NCBI GenBank assembly: GCA_021399435.1
Contig: JAJTUP010000012.1
Span: 992,001-1,056,000 of the forward strand
From: Diaporthe sp. PMI_573
Lineage: Eukaryota > Ascomycota > Sordariomycetes > Diaporthales > Diaporthaceae
Direction: 5' to 3'
DNA: 64,000 nt
In this document: in pieces, positions 13,141 through 25,683 of the stretch
Layout of the letters: every line of letters begins with the position of its first letter
How positions within the stretch are numbered: the stretch's first letter is position 1
Position numbers and translations under genes: made by a program
Notes under the pieces: model-generated
What the model was told of the DNA's origin: nothing
The model's input: only the letters and a program-made list of their open reading frames with translations
Databases searched by the model: none

Positions 13141-14749
13141 GGTTGCGCCTTTTGGTTTCCTGGGGAAACTTCAGCATGGTGAAGCCGTGACATGAGTGCT
13201 CGAGACTTACCCATAGTCGGGGAAGGAGTTCTTGTCAGACCGGTACCTCTCGATCGGGTTCCTGTCATGAGTTCAGCTTCAGCCCCATGATATGCCGTGA
13301 TAGGTCTTCCAAGCTACCATGGAGGAATCTTCGCGGCAGCAACGGGACCATCCGCGGCCGTGCTAGGGGGTTTGCCGCAATCAGTGCTTCTGTTGACTTG
13401 GGTCGTTCGAGGCTCGTGTCTATGCCAGATACGGGTCAGGCTCCTCTCCCTCCAAAGGCCCAAATGTTCAGAAGAGTCGAGACACCACTCACGCAAACCC
13501 TGCCTCCACAGCGTGATCCGTCTTGCCCGCCTTATGCGGTCGCCCGGTCGAGTCGCCGGCCGGTGCAGAGGGTTGAGGTAACCGCGAGGATCTCTTGAGG
13601 GAGGGCGGCAGAAGAATCAGCAAATACACGGGGAGAACATGCCAGAGGCAAATATGCCAACCAAATGGGCAGTCAAGTGTACCCTACGTCGTCCTGGGGA
13701 GGATTTTGGGAAGCCGCCGTCGAGATCGACCTCGAGTTGCGCACCTGCATCCACCATCCCTGTCCGGGTGGCCCCACTTGCCTTGGAAAGCACCTGGGCA
13801 GGTAGACGTTGGGCAGGCAGCTGAGCACCGAGGACTGATGTCAACCCACAGATACTGTGTAGCAGGCACAGGAACTAACCACCTTAGCGCAGGAAGGGTC
13901 GTCTCACCATTTCCCAGCCTACCTTGCCGCATTGCGGAGCGTTTGAGCTCATGGGCCGGTCTGATGGCTACCCTCAAACCCGTGGTGCCCGCCCAAACGC
14001 ATTGAAGCTCACAGGCCCTCCGAGTCCAGCAGGGTCAGCCACTGTACAGCTGGCTCACAGAGACTGCTGATGCTGTGTTCTGTAACAGGCGGCGGCGGCG
14101 TCATTCTCATCCTGCGGCCGGAGGTCTTGCAAGAACAAAGAGGCAGCACAATGCGATACCCTCGTTTGATGTGCCTGCGCTGAAGAAAGGACGATTCTGG
14201 GTGCCACTCTGTAGCTACGGGGAGAGGAACATCAATCCGCAGGAACATCAATCCGCATTGGAGAGGGGAGTTGCGGAGTTCATGTGCAACTCCGTCCCCA
14301 AGTTTCCCCCATGAACCACACACCTGCTGTAATTGTAGTGACCCCAATAAGGACCTCGGGAAGCACGTAGGTCTGTATAAACAAGCAATTCTACAGCACC
14401 CGTTTTCAGCTGGCAAACCCTTGGATTGTATATCCAACGTTCACACGGAACCATTACTAAACCCTGCACTTATAAGATGAGGAGCCATCTGCCGAGGGCA
14501 CAGATCTGCATGCGTTGAGTCTGTTGTTGGCGACATCTTCAACGATAACACGGGTCACGATTTCCAGTCAGGGCCTATGTCAGACCTCCTGCTTGGTTCA
14601 CCATAGGACTGTATTGCATCACAAGTCATCTTGTCCAAAATTCATGAGACTGTGCAACAAAAAATTTGTTCGAGTATTATCAATTTCTATGCCCCGCACG
14701 TGGGCATCAAGGATGCACAACTACGTCTACTCTCATCGCCTCCCCGCCT
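13141..14749. other. intergenic, ULP2 promoter side and sphingomyelinase 3' flank
   Basis: Both flanking genes are on the minus strand. The left part should contain the ULP2 promoter and leader, and the right part the 3' end of the sphingomyelinase-like gene. Several 130-140-codon frames exist, but none resembles a protein family. A short direct repeat (caggaacatcaatccgca-like) occurs near 14228-14255. Confidence 0.45.
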
Positions 14750-17145
14750 CTAGAAATCTTTACCAGTGAACGAGCTCTGAACGCTGCCAAATCCCTGGGG
14801 ACACTGCCTCCCAAGCCCAACACTACCGCTTCTCATGTAACAGACCCTCGCCTCGGCGCATGCTTGACTTGTGCAGTTAGGGCTCAACATACTGCTCTTT
14901 CCCTGGTAGGTGTTCTGCAGTGACACCAAGCTTCTGTCCTTCTCCATGGCCTCCGTGACACGATGCCAAAACGTCGCATTCAAGGGCTCACCCTCGCCCC
15001 ACCCCGCCGCTGCTCCGTATGCTTCCCGGGTAGAGTACTCGAACTCCCACGTTGGCCCGGACCCTTCAAGCGAGGAGAACTTGGACACGTCCGAGTAGAA
15101 TGTGAACGCATCCATGACTTCGAAGGAGCCGGTATCTATTTCGTACATCCTGTACCTGTACATCCGGGAATTAGCCGCTGGAGCACAGCCTATCGTGTAT
15201 CACAGTATATATAAATAATGTCACTTACCCCGAGTTAAGATTTGTTAGCGGGGTGAGTGACGGACCAACCCAGGCGTTGGCGATGGCATTCTCAGCGGAT
15301 TGGTTCGTGCCATTGTTGCCGTAATAGATGAAAGCTTGGTCTTCATGGGTGTGACCAAAAAATACCCCGGCAATCACATGGGGAGAGTATCGCTCGACGA
15401 TCTGGTAGAAGTGATCAGCACCACCAGGTGTGGGATTTGTTCCATCCCCTGGGGCATTGTTAGTAATCATTCCTGCCTTTATCAACGGGGAGAGAAACAT
15501 GAGAGGGTACGACTGGGACACGAGTCTTGGATACCCGGTGCTCTGCACCTCCTAGACTGTTCGGGAGATGTATGTGCTCTTGCTAGAGTACTCACAGCCA
15601 GTGAGGACATGGCCGATTATATAGGCTCGCTGGCCAGCGTCTTCTGCCTTTTGTAACTCATCAATCAGGAAGGTGAATATCCCAGAGTAGTCCGGATCCG
15701 CGACGTGCAGCAAAGCGTAGTAGTTGCCCTTGTAGTAGAAGTCGCTATTGAGAGTGATGATCCTAACCCCCAGCGGATGTGTAACGGCATATGCTCCATA
15801 ATGTAAGGCTGCCTCGGCCTGCGTACTGCTGTTAATCCAGCCATAATGTTCCCAAAGTCGTGAGATGTGGTCGTAGTTCCAGGAAAATTGCTTGCCAAGC
15901 GGTCCGTTGTTGTCGATCTTGTGGGGAGCATCGTTGTTCTCCGGGCTGCTATCATGGTTGCCCAGGGCAGCGTAAACGGGTCCGCCGATGTATGCCTTGA
16001 ACATCTGGAGAAGAGAATCCTCGACATTCTCGACGAAGGCTTGCGAGAGCTGGGCTTGTGAAGGTGCGTGCGTGACCATGTCTCCCGTGTAGAAAGTCAT
16101 CGCAGGAGGATTTCCCAGAGAGGTTCCCGTCAATGGCCCTATGGATTGCAGGGCCGCGAGTGCCAAATAATACGGCGAGTCGCATTTATACCATCCATAC
16201 AGAGGAGCTGGAAGCTCGACTAACGGTATACTACCATTCGGAAGAGGACTGCTGGGCCGACAACAAGGACTGCTCTTACAGTTCCCTTCTGTGCCAACTT
16301 GGTATCTCGGATCTGGGCATGTGAGTCAGTCGTAATCCTGTTCTTTTCCAGAATTTGGCTGCTCACCCAAGTGCATGTCTGACAAATGGAACACCTTTGC
16401 CCTCTTCCCGCTCCTCATGGGCACGCTTTTATCCACTGGCCTCTCCTTCGGGAACTGAACCTTGACAGGAATCACAGGCGGCGCACCGCAGAAACTCGTA
16501 CTTAATGAAGAGCAAATGTACTGCCCGTCCAAGCCCGCAACATCAGCTTTCGACAACACCTGCGTCCACACAGCCCCAAAGCTTCCCGCTTGGTAAGTTG
16601 TCTGGCACGATGAGTTGGAGCTAAAGCCGGTCGCCTGGCAGAGAGCCACCATGGCGTCCGGGACGTAGGCCGGTGCCAGGGTGGCCGCCAGCTTCGCGAC
16701 CGATAGTGCCGCCACGCATCTAGAACAATTGCCGGCCAGCCCGCTATCGCTGGCCGAGATGATTTCAAGGATATCGGTCACAGCTGCTGATATAATGGCA
16801 GCGCTGGCGTCATCTGATAGATTGGCCGCAGCCACGGGATAAAGTACAGGATCCAGGTCTTCCGTCGGTATAGTTGAGGGGTCTGTGAGATTCAGGGGAA
16901 ATGATGTATTCAAGACAGGATCGTATATGGCTGGTTGAGGTTCCTGTGTTGGCCCCGGACGGACTTTCTCATTGTCAGGACTTAGATGTTGGGCCATGCG
17001 CTGGGGACACTGGCAGGAGGCTCTCACCGTAGTAGGATGAGTACACCGAGGTGGGAAATGCAGTAGGGACGACATAAGAAGCATCCCCTGGGAGAGTGGC
17101 CCTGGTGGCACCCACTACGGCGAGAAGCGGATATTGTGGCCGCAT
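14750..17145 (-). CDS. secreted acid sphingomyelinase-like phosphodiesterase
   Basis: Calcineurin-like metallophosphoesterase of the acid sphingomyelinase family, predicted secreted or vacuolar, hydrolysing sphingomyelin-type or related phosphodiesters. Five exons give 685 aa: 17145..17028, 16963..16367, 16312..15596, 15448..15229 and 15155..14750. The N-terminus MRPQYPLLAVVGATRA looks like a signal peptide. Residues about 105-190 form a saposin-B-type domain (GNCSRCVAALSVAKL ... CQATGFSSNSSCQTTY ... YICSSLSTSFCG). Metal ligands follow: DMHLD (235-239), GDMVTH (315-320), GNHD (356-359), the HVLTGW region and GHTH (509-512). A Cys-rich linker (NCKSSPCCRP) after DMHLD is typical of the family. 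Many NXS/T sequons fit secretion. Every intron preserves phase. Substrate specificity cannot be told from sequence. Confidence 0.91.
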
Positions 17146-18476
17146 CCCGGGCAGAGACTCGAGCCCTCAGGCTGGCTTAACTTGTGTATATAGACAGACT
17201 GCTCTGTCCAGGGGCCCCTTCGAGGTGCTACAGCCTGCAGACCGCAGTGACCGGCTTGGACGAATAGTACACAGGTTTCTGGAAAGCTTGAAGGTTGCCC
17301 GGCACATCTTGGCAATTAACTATGCTGCATATCCGTGGATATTTAATCGGAGAGCCACAAGCTGACTGGTAATTACGAGAAGCCGTCCTGGTGCCCAATG
17401 AGACATTGACTGAAATCTATGAGGGGCGGGTTAAGCCACAAAGGGATATCCGTACAGGCCGATGGGAAAACGTGCGAGATTCATTGGATTCCAGTTCCGG
17501 CCGGGGGACGGCGATACGGACATGCAGGAATCGCACGCATGGCCGATCATTCGGGCTGCACGTGTACCCGGCGTAGTGGTAGCTTGGGTGATGAGAACCG
17601 GTTCTCGGCAACAGGGTGGCTGGTATTCTTTGCCATAAAATCTCAAAGGTCAGGATGAGATGGCCGTTGTCAGAGCTGCATATTCGAGGTGAGCGGCTCT
17701 TAATATGGGACAAGCAGTCTATTTAGACAAGCCCGTTTGCAAAACTTAAGTCGCTGCTCTTAGAGTGTCGCCGCTGGATTCGAGATGAACCGCTTGGCCT
17801 GGGACCCCGGATTTTATTGCCATGCTAGGGGCATGCGGTCGCGATAGAGCCTGCCAGTAGTTGCTGTCACGCGCCCTGTCCTTGACCCAAGATCAGAAAG
17901 CGCAGTGATATGCCGGACCGTGACCACGATACCGCCTGTATGGTACTGATAGAGCTGAAGAATAATGTTGATCTCCGTAGGTCCGAAGCCACTTGATGGT
18001 TGCTTGCTCGGGCGTCTTGACTTTGCATGCCTTGTAAGGAGTGAGACGTGAGCTGGTGTCAGTGTTGGGCGAGTACTTGTGAGCAGAGCACTATCGATGC
18101 TCGAATTGCACAAATATTGACCCCTGGAAGGGCCTGGAGCCTTGCTGATGAAGCAACGCTTTGCAAATGAGGTGGAGCATTTAGCTGCCGCTTTGGGTAG
18201 GTTAGCCAAGGCCAGCCTTGTACGCATCCCTCCCCTGCCCTTGAGCCGCTGTTCATGCTATTACCTCAGCTCACCCTGCGCTTGCACCTCCCACATATGA
18301 ACGCGCGCATCGTCTTGCTGCCGTGATAGGGCACTCGCAACCCTTGGTCAGACCCAGACTCTCATAAAACATACAGGCAACGCGTTCACCGTCTCAGCCG
18401 TGCCATTACACCCTTCCTCCGCAACGTGACGGGCCGAGGTCCTGGCATGCGCCGCTGCAGACTTGATTAGGCGTCG
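17146..18476. other. divergent upstream region, sphingomyelinase-like gene / chromodomain gene
   Basis: This 1.33-kb gap separates two start codons facing apart. It should contain both promoters. No open frame, repeat or clear core element was recognised. Confidence 0.45.
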
Positions 18477-21400
18477 ATGAGTGGCTTCAAGCGGAAGGCA
18501 ACCACCAGTACCACCGGCAGAAACACCACCACCACCAGCGGCGCTTGTGACAGCAGGCACAACACCAGTGGCACCCAGATATCCAGAAGCCGGCCAGGAT
18601 CGATACATATGCGCACGCGTAGCCAGGCCAAGGCCCAGTGTCCTGTGACCCCAAAGAGACCCAAGCCGCGCCATGACACCCGTCAAGACAACGTCTTTGC
18701 CATCAGGGATATAATCGATGAGAAGTTCATCCGCGGAAAGCTTCACTACAGCATCGACTGGCAAGACGATCCCAACACTGGCGAATCGTTCTCGCCAACC
18801 TGGGTTTGCCACCCCTCCTCTCACCAATTCAGGCCTTGGACTAACCACTGAATCCAGGAGCCCGCAGAGAACGCAAACAAGGACGCTGTCAAGGATTGGG
18901 AGAGGCAAAAGCAGCGCCGCACCCGGCTCAGCCTCGCTTCAGAGGACATTACCGACCTTGAACCATCTGAGGCCTCGACACCTGGTGAGGCTCCTGCTCG
19001 GGGCCCTGCTCGGGGCATCTTCGTTGAGCTGCAGTCCAAGTCGGATTTCTTGAGATCAAGGCCAGATTTCGATCATTCCGAAGTTATCAACATCCCATCA
19101 TCCCAGCTCTCACACTTCCCTCACTCAGACTCTCAGATTGAGCTGCCGCCCTCTCAGTTCTTCGTCGCCTCGTCTCACCCATCTCTGGACTTTATCGCAG
19201 ATTCCCAGCCCGCAGACCCAGTTATTGTTGAATGCCAGCAGGCCCAAGCCACGAATAGGCACCGCAACTTCAGCCAGACGACCATTCCAGATTCTCAGGA
19301 CTTTTCAACAGACTTTTCGCACCATCCCAACAGCGTCAGCTTTGCGGGCCAAGGAAGCAACCCGCCACCAGTGGCCCACGTGACTAGGGACTTAGCAGGA
19401 GCATCCGCCAGAGCCGCCACGCAACACCCATCGTTTGACTCGTCGATACCATCCCGTCAGCCAGGCACCATCCTGGGGTCCTTTGGAACACACTCGATTC
19501 CCGGTTGGGAGGAAGGGGATTGTTCCGAGGAAGACGACCAGCACGGAGCTCAGACAGAGCACTCGCAAGCAGAGAACGAAGTCTCGCATAGGCCGGCGTC
19601 TAGTTTTGAGGGCTTCCTTACCCAAGTGGACTTCGATAGTGGCAGTTACGACCTGCCAGGCCGCTCAGGATCACGGCTGTCATCTAAGAACACCGCTTCC
19701 CAAAGTGAGCAGCCTTCAAACACCTTGGCTCAGGCCACTCCGACCGAGGACTCTCAGCAGGCTGCCCAGGTAGTGTCGCCTCTAGCAGCAGGAGCCCCGT
19801 TCTTCCAAACGCAAAACGAGGAAGACTTCTTCACTGCATCGGAGGATTTCGAGGTCGTTCCAGATACTCTAAGGAAGAATTTAGGCCGCAGCCATGGATG
19901 AATCGCAGGTTAACCAGCTGGAACGCTCAGCGATTGAAGAGTTAAGAGCAATCCAGGAGGCTTTCATACCTGGCTATCAAATTGTCACCGCAGTCGACAA
20001 CATCACAGGAGGACAAGATCCAAATGCACCCCCTTCGCCAGTCTCGCCATCCGCGATCCTGAACAGTGTAGAACAAGACTCCGTCGAGAACCTGCACCAT
20101 CCCGATCCCAATCACCCAGCTTTGGACTCAACATCATGGGTCCACGGAGCACCATCCGATTTATTTTCGGGCAGTATGGGGCCTCAGCATGATTCGTCGA
20201 CTATGAACTCTGCTATGGCATCTTTAAAACCACCAGTGACAGCCTTGGGCGAAATAGAGGAGCTGGATTTGTCATCGAATGCCCTGAAACAACACATGGG
20301 AGGAAGTCTTGAAGAAGAGAGCGATGTCCCTGCCACAGTTACCCCATCAGCCCTGTTCACTTCCATGGACCTCAACGTCCCCTCTGGTCTCTTGCTTCGA
20401 CCAGACGATGATTTTCATGGAGAAGCTGAACCCGTCGTTGCATCGAGTGAGGGCCATGACGATACGGCCATGCAAGACGATCAGGAATTCGACATTCTTT
20501 CTTCCGAGGATAGCGCGCCCAACGAGTATCTCGTTCCTATACCTCCTGCGGCCAGAATTCGCGCTGAAGTCCTGGACTTCATCAATCAGCATCATCAAGC
20601 GATACACGATTTCACTACAAGTGTCTATGGCGACGTTGTTCAGTCGCCAGACAACAAGAACACGGCCAAGATCGATGAAATTCTCCAACATCTCACTGAA
20701 CTAAGCAACCTACCGCCTTACCACAAAGACCTCCTCGATCTATCACCGGAAGAGCAGGTGAGATATGCCCGGGATACCAGCAGCAAGCTGTCATTCGTGT
20801 ACGAGTTCCTGCAAGGCTTGCGTGATGTGAACGTAGAAATCGCCGTCCTTGCCGAGCCCGGTACAGTCTTGAAGCAGTTGGAAGCCATAGTATCACAGGG
20901 TGGCTTTGTCTATCGGCATCTCCGTGGCAGTTGGCCGCAGGCACCGACTGGCCAGGGTTCGGCTTGCAGGGTTGTGCTGATTGACACATCTACTAAGGAT
21001 GCGCAATCTGTGCAGACTGCAAACATTGTGCTGGCATACGATCAGAGTGCTGAGCGTTCGGGTCTGCTCGACCAATACAAGACAGACAGTTTGGAGAAAC
21101 AAGAGCCGTTGGTGTTCTCCCTTGTGGAGGTCTACACACTCGAGCACATCAACCGCCGCCTATCCCCCGCAATGGGCCCATTCGAGCGGAAGCGGGCACA
21201 GGCTATCTGCCTGGCCTTTCTTTCTAGACATCTTGAGGACGAGTGGATGTACGAGCGGATCCCGCAACCACACGAAATGGCGCAGGACCTGATTCGCTAC
21301 CTCGTAGATGATGAGGGACGATTCACTCATCCAGAAACGAGATGGGAAACATGGGAGCACCAGACGGTTCCCGAAGATGTCTTCGATAGGTATAAGGCCT

Positions 21401-22449
21401 TCAGGGGTCGACATTTCTCCTCTGGCAATCGAAAGCGGCGGTTGAGTGAGGGCGATGACGTCGCCGAGACCCCGAAACGGGCTCGCATTGAGTCACCACC
21501 TGAACTCAGCGACGAATTGAGGAGGTTCCTCGGAACAGATGCCACTTTCACTGGTGATATGGCCCAAATTTCCATTGAGAGGCTCGAGGATCTTGTCCTT
21601 AAGGTAAGTTACAGCAAGTCGGCCTCTCCCAACTGAAGCTGTACTAACATATTCCAGGCAAAGGATTTGAAGGCTGCCCTGGACAAGAAAGGCGCCGAGT
21701 TGAAAGGCTGGGTAAAGACTGTGAGAAACTTCCAGCCAAAGTACCAACAAGGCATCAGAGAAAGAAACATCTTCGAGGAGGAGCGCAACAAAATGTTCAA
21801 GGAGAAAGAAAAGATCCAGAAGGCGCTTGATGTCAGCCAGACAAAGGCGAACAAGCTTTCAGAAGAAAAGCACGAGCTTGAAGCGAAGCTGCAGGAGCTG
21901 GCAAGCTCCGGCGATCCCAACACGACCGCGGCCGCACAGCAAGTGCTAGATCTCGCGTCCTCTCGAGAAAATGTGGCTGTCCTCGAGAAACAGCTCGCTT
22001 TCCTGAAAAAAGACGTGGAATACGCCCGCAGCCGGTATCAGGATGCCTCAGACAAGGCTGCTTCGCTGGGGGAGGATAACACCGCCCTGAGGAGCCGGGT
22101 CGCCGAGCTGGAGATGAAGGCCTCTGACAATGTTGTCAAGCTGCGGGAGCAAAGCGCGGACGCGGCCCGCCTGGACCACTGGCGGATGTACCTGGACGAG
22201 AAGGCGCAGCGCCTCAGTGCGGAGCGCGAGCTAGACAGGAAGAACGACGAGCTGCGCAACTACAAGAGCCGGTTTGGGGGCCGCGAGACTAGGGGGAGTA
22301 GTGTTCCCCGTAGTCCTCGAGTCCGCCAAATGTCCAGCCGCAACACGAGCCCAGTCGGTGACAGCGGAAATGGGGGGAATGGTGGCGGCCCCGGCCCAAT
22401 TTCTGGTGTCTTTGGTCCAAGGAGCACACATTTGAAGGAGAATTTCTGA
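18477..22449 (+). CDS. chromodomain / HDA2-3-like / coiled-coil protein (CDP-2-like)
   Basis: Probable heterochromatin-silencing factor resembling Neurospora CDP-2, the chromodomain subunit of the HCHC deacetylase complex. Exon 1 (18477..18803) starts after an in-frame TAG and carries a chromodomain (FAIRDIIDEKFIRGKLHYSIDW ... TW). It finishes across a 54-nt intron in exon 2 (from 18858: EPAENANKDAVKDWE). Exon 2 is long, Ser/Gln/Pro-rich and probably disordered. The next junction lies between about 19767 and 19910. One phase-correct option joins 19769 to 19885. Exon 3 ends at 21603. It holds a degenerate helicase-like region like Hda2/Hda3 (LSFVYEFLQGLRDVNVEIAVLAEPG, QTANIVLAYDQSAE, SLVEVYTLEHINRR). 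Exon 4 (21658..22449) is a strong coiled coil with a basic Ser/Arg tail. This model gives 1249 aa. Domains are clear; the CDP-2 identity is inferred. Confidence 0.76.
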
Positions 22450-23934
22450 GCGAACAGGGATGTGCAATAAATCGGTACCCGAGATGGATCACGGGACTAC
22501 TTGTTTGGAGTTCAAGGCTCGCGAGGTTGGCCATGGCCCCGGGTCACGATTATGATAGCACCACCGCATCTACTTGATCAGCAAGCCCAATATTCTCAAA
22601 CCAACGCCGAGAAGCTGCCACGTGTGAACAATGACTGGGCACAGCGTCCCCGGTCTTATATCAAGAGCGAGGGCAACTCGTCTTACAAGGAGAAAGAGTG
22701 CCGCTGATTGGTCCGTTGATCTCGAACCGATGGGGAATGTCACGGTTTCTCTTCTGAGTGTATTTCTTTCGCCTTGGACGGTCGTGTGTTTCCTCTATTA
22801 TTGGTCGAGTCCCAGCTAATAGGATAGCAAGGTCAGATGGGTATCAGCATATTCCAGCACTGGCTCCCATGGCCTGGGTCGACAAGTTTCAATGAATGAA
22901 TTCTTTGCAGAAGAGCTGCGACAAACGATACTGTCACGAGATAACTAGTATTAGTCGGAAATAGCTGGCACCTTTTACTTTCAACATCTCGACTATCTAC
23001 TCTCTGTGCTGCTTCGTGAAGGCGTGAGAGCGTTCTGGCGAGAGGCTGCGCACGTATAGCTGTGACCTCATGGTTCTTGGTCAGGAGTCGCAAAGGGCAT
23101 CCAGAAGTAACCGTCTCTATTCCTCCTCCAGTATTCTCTGTATAGAAGAAGGGCTACGGAGCTTCTATGGAGACATGTGTATTACGGATCGAAGACAATA
23201 CGAGCCGACTGCAATCCTTACTTTTGGGTATAAAAAAAAACGGGAGTCATAGCACGGCTCGCATGCACCGGCCAGCCCTTTGCCTTCGGTCACACGGGGC
23301 CTCGGACGAGCGGATTCATTTCATAGCCGCATCGATTAGCGTCGACGGGCTTGAGCATAGCGAGTAATTCATCTTTCGGCTGTGTGGCTGACTCGCTCTG
23401 CGTGTCCGTGGTCCGTGTCGGAAACAAATGCTACGCTGTTGCTTCCTCCTCCTTGGGCGGAGGGGATGATTGCCAAATACGTCTTACCTGGGGCTCACTC
23501 CGTGAGGATTCAGAGCTGTCAGTCAGCCATGCGAGTAGACATGAAGAGTAGAAGATTGAAGCTCCCCATGGTCTCCTCAGCTGTTGGTACATCGCCTGGT
23601 GTCAAGCACACTAGGGTAGACAGAAGGCATCGCCACCGTCACTGGATTTCGCTTCAAATCTGATCTGACATGAGAACGTGAACAACATCAGGATTTCCCC
23701 ACCCGCCTTCTATGAAAAATGGTAGTCCCAAGCTGGCTGCTTTTTTTTTGTCTAAGGGCGGTTTATTTTTGGTTTGTTTGCGGTGGTAGCACACATATAC
23801 AGATTCCGGCCTGGCTTGGTTTCGCCTCGCAACTTGGATTCAAAATTGAACAGCCTCCTTCCCGCGCGAGGCAAGAGCGCAGAGTACCCGCACCCCGTGT
23901 GGATTGGCGAGGTTCGCTGGTCGCGGGTATCTTC
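22450..23934. other. convergent 3' region, CDP-2-like gene / COX6
   Basis: These 1.49 kb lie between two facing stop codons. Only short frames (up to 93 codons) occur, none recognisable. A 9-nt A run sits at about 23232, and a T run near 23743 close to the COX6 3' end. No gene is supported. Confidence 0.45.
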
Positions 23935-24710
23935 TTAGTGCTCGGCCTTCTCCTCGGGGTACAGGTCCTCCTTGAGCAGGACGCCGAGCTCCTTGCGCAG
24001 AGGCTCGAGCTCGGTGAGGTACTGCTGGTACTGCTCCTTGTTCTCGACCTTGGACCTGATGCCTGTTGTGATCACACGGGGTCAGCCAATCGATATGTTT
24101 GTGACGAAATCAAGCTTGTGTTCGGCTGGCATACCCTCGAAGATGCGCACGGCAGTGGGGAAGTCGTTGACCCTCCTGGCGGCCCTCAGGGCGGCCGTGC
24201 AGACGGAAGGGGAGGGGACCAGATCGTAGGCGAAGGCATTGTTCAGGTTGCGCTGCGTCGGGTCGCGAGAGTCAGCGTGGATCCCGTCTGTCCGGCCTGG
24301 CCGGGGAGCTCTCAGCCCGGGGCCACACTCACCTGGAGCTCGAAGACATCCTGGACGCTGTCGAATTCCTTCTCGTATCTGTATCGGTGGTACTTCCATC
24401 AGCCATTGATCCATTTCGGCACGGTCCCATGGCCCAATTGACCCCGATTGACCCTCGGGTCGAGCTATGACGTGACGTGTTGCTGCCGTCTGCCCGTCAT
24501 CGTTCGGGATTTCGTGTGTGGGTCGGGGTGTCCTCACCTGTCGCTGAACTCCTCAAACGACTCCTCGTGGTGTTCAGCTCGCAGGCGCGACGAGGTGCTG
24601 AAGCTGGGGCGGGCTGCGACCAGAGGGCGGGTGGCGGTGGTCCGCAGGGTGGTTGCACGGAAGAAGGTCGAGGCCGTGGGGCCACGGGCGGCGATACGGA
24701 GGAAAGACAT
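23935..24710 (-). CDS. COX6: cytochrome c oxidase subunit 6 (mammalian 5A)
   Basis: Nuclear-encoded subunit of mitochondrial complex IV, on the matrix side. Four exons give 154 aa: 24710..24538, 24378..24333, 24252..24135 and 24062..23935, all phase-consistent. Exon 1 encodes a mitochondrial presequence rich in Arg, Ser, Thr and Ala (MSFLRIAARGPTASTFFRAT) and then AEHHEESFEEFSDR. The mature core reads YEKEFDSVQDVFELQRNLNN, AFAYDLVPSPSVCTAALRAA, RRVNDFPTAVRIFEGIRSKV, EQYQQYLTELEPLRKELGV and ends EEKAEH, the standard Cox6/5A sequence. Two inverse CCAAT boxes lie 316-380 bp upstream, in keeping with HAP-complex control of respiratory genes. Confidence 0.96.
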
Positions 24711-25025
24711 GGTTTTTTTTTTCTTTCTCCCTTGTGCTCCTGTTGTGCACTCTTCCTCGGGCAGGGTCTATGGTCGGCAGCGATAATGGGAGCGAAAGAG
24801 CTGCACCTCACAATCGCAAGTGGGTGGAGAGTGGAGTGGTGCGGTCGTGGGTGCGTGGGCGTTGTGTGCTGTGCGTGGTGGTTTGACAGTAGGAGAGCAG
24901 TTTTCCATTAGAGCAAGGGTGCCTATCAAGATCGGACCACCTGCGCTCGAACCAGAGCTGCGGGTAAGCCAGGAAGCCGGTTGGGAGGAAGGAAGTTGTC
25001 GGGGCCACCTCTTTCGAGGGCCATG

Positions 25026-25090
25026 ATTGGGTGGCCTGCCCCGGGGGCCCTCTCGCCGTCGCTCCACCCGGCCGACGACTGGCCAATTGG
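25026..25090 (-). promoter_or_regulatory. paired CCAAT boxes upstream of COX6
   Basis: On the minus strand, the sequence at 25030-25026 reads CCAAT followed by CA, the preferred context for the fungal HAP/CBC complex. A palindromic CCAATTGG lies at 25083-25090. They are 316 and about 375 bp upstream of the COX6 start codon. HAP regulation of respiratory genes is established in fungi; binding here is inferred. Confidence 0.4.
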
Positions 25091-25378
25091 CCCGGCCGCT
25101 TTGGTGAACAGGAAGCATTTCACCACTATCTTCCTGTGGGCCTGTGCGGGTGAGCAGCTGATACTATGTACTGTAGGCTCCCGGTCCCAGGCTCTTTGGT
25201 CCCGTTTCCCAACACATCAAATGCGCGCATTGCTCATCTCAATGAGGCTTTACTGGGCGGCCTACAAGATTCACGACGGAGGATGTGCCTACGAGACAAC
25301 GTTCGAAAACCCAAAGGCTGGAACGGGGGATACATAGGAAGGCCCTCGGCAGCTTACGGCTGTCTAGGCAGCGTGGAC

Positions 25379-25403
25379 AGCGAGCAGCGAGCAGCGAGCA
25401 GCG
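25379..25403 (+). repeat. 7-bp tandem repeat (cgagcag unit)
   Basis: Just over three copies of a 7-bp unit in the COX6/ELO intergenic region. A related but degenerate patch with gagcaca units follows at about 25638-25683. No function is suggested. Confidence 0.7.
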
Positions 25404-25637
25404 AAGAACGAACGACAATGCTCGGCTCGTGTCCCGAGGCTGGGGCCACAGGGTTCGACGTGCAGAATCCATGCCGAAGAAGCAACGTTCCTAGCTGCAG
25501 GAACGCCTCGCCTTGACCAACCGTCTGTCGCGGAATGACATCAATGCAGTTCACCTTTCAGGTAAGCCTGTACTTGACTGCGCATCTGGGCAGGATAGTG
25601 GAGCAAGAGTTGGCTCCCCCAACCCTCCCTTCGGCAC

Positions 25638-25683
25638 GAGCACAGGGCACCGAGCACAGGGCACAGAGCACAGAGCACAGAGA
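25638..25683 (+). repeat. short tandem repeat (gagcaca / gggcac units)
   Basis: Five degenerate copies of gagcaca, alternating with gggcac, in the same intergenic region as the cgagcag repeat. It looks like slippage-derived minisatellite DNA. Confidence 0.65.
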
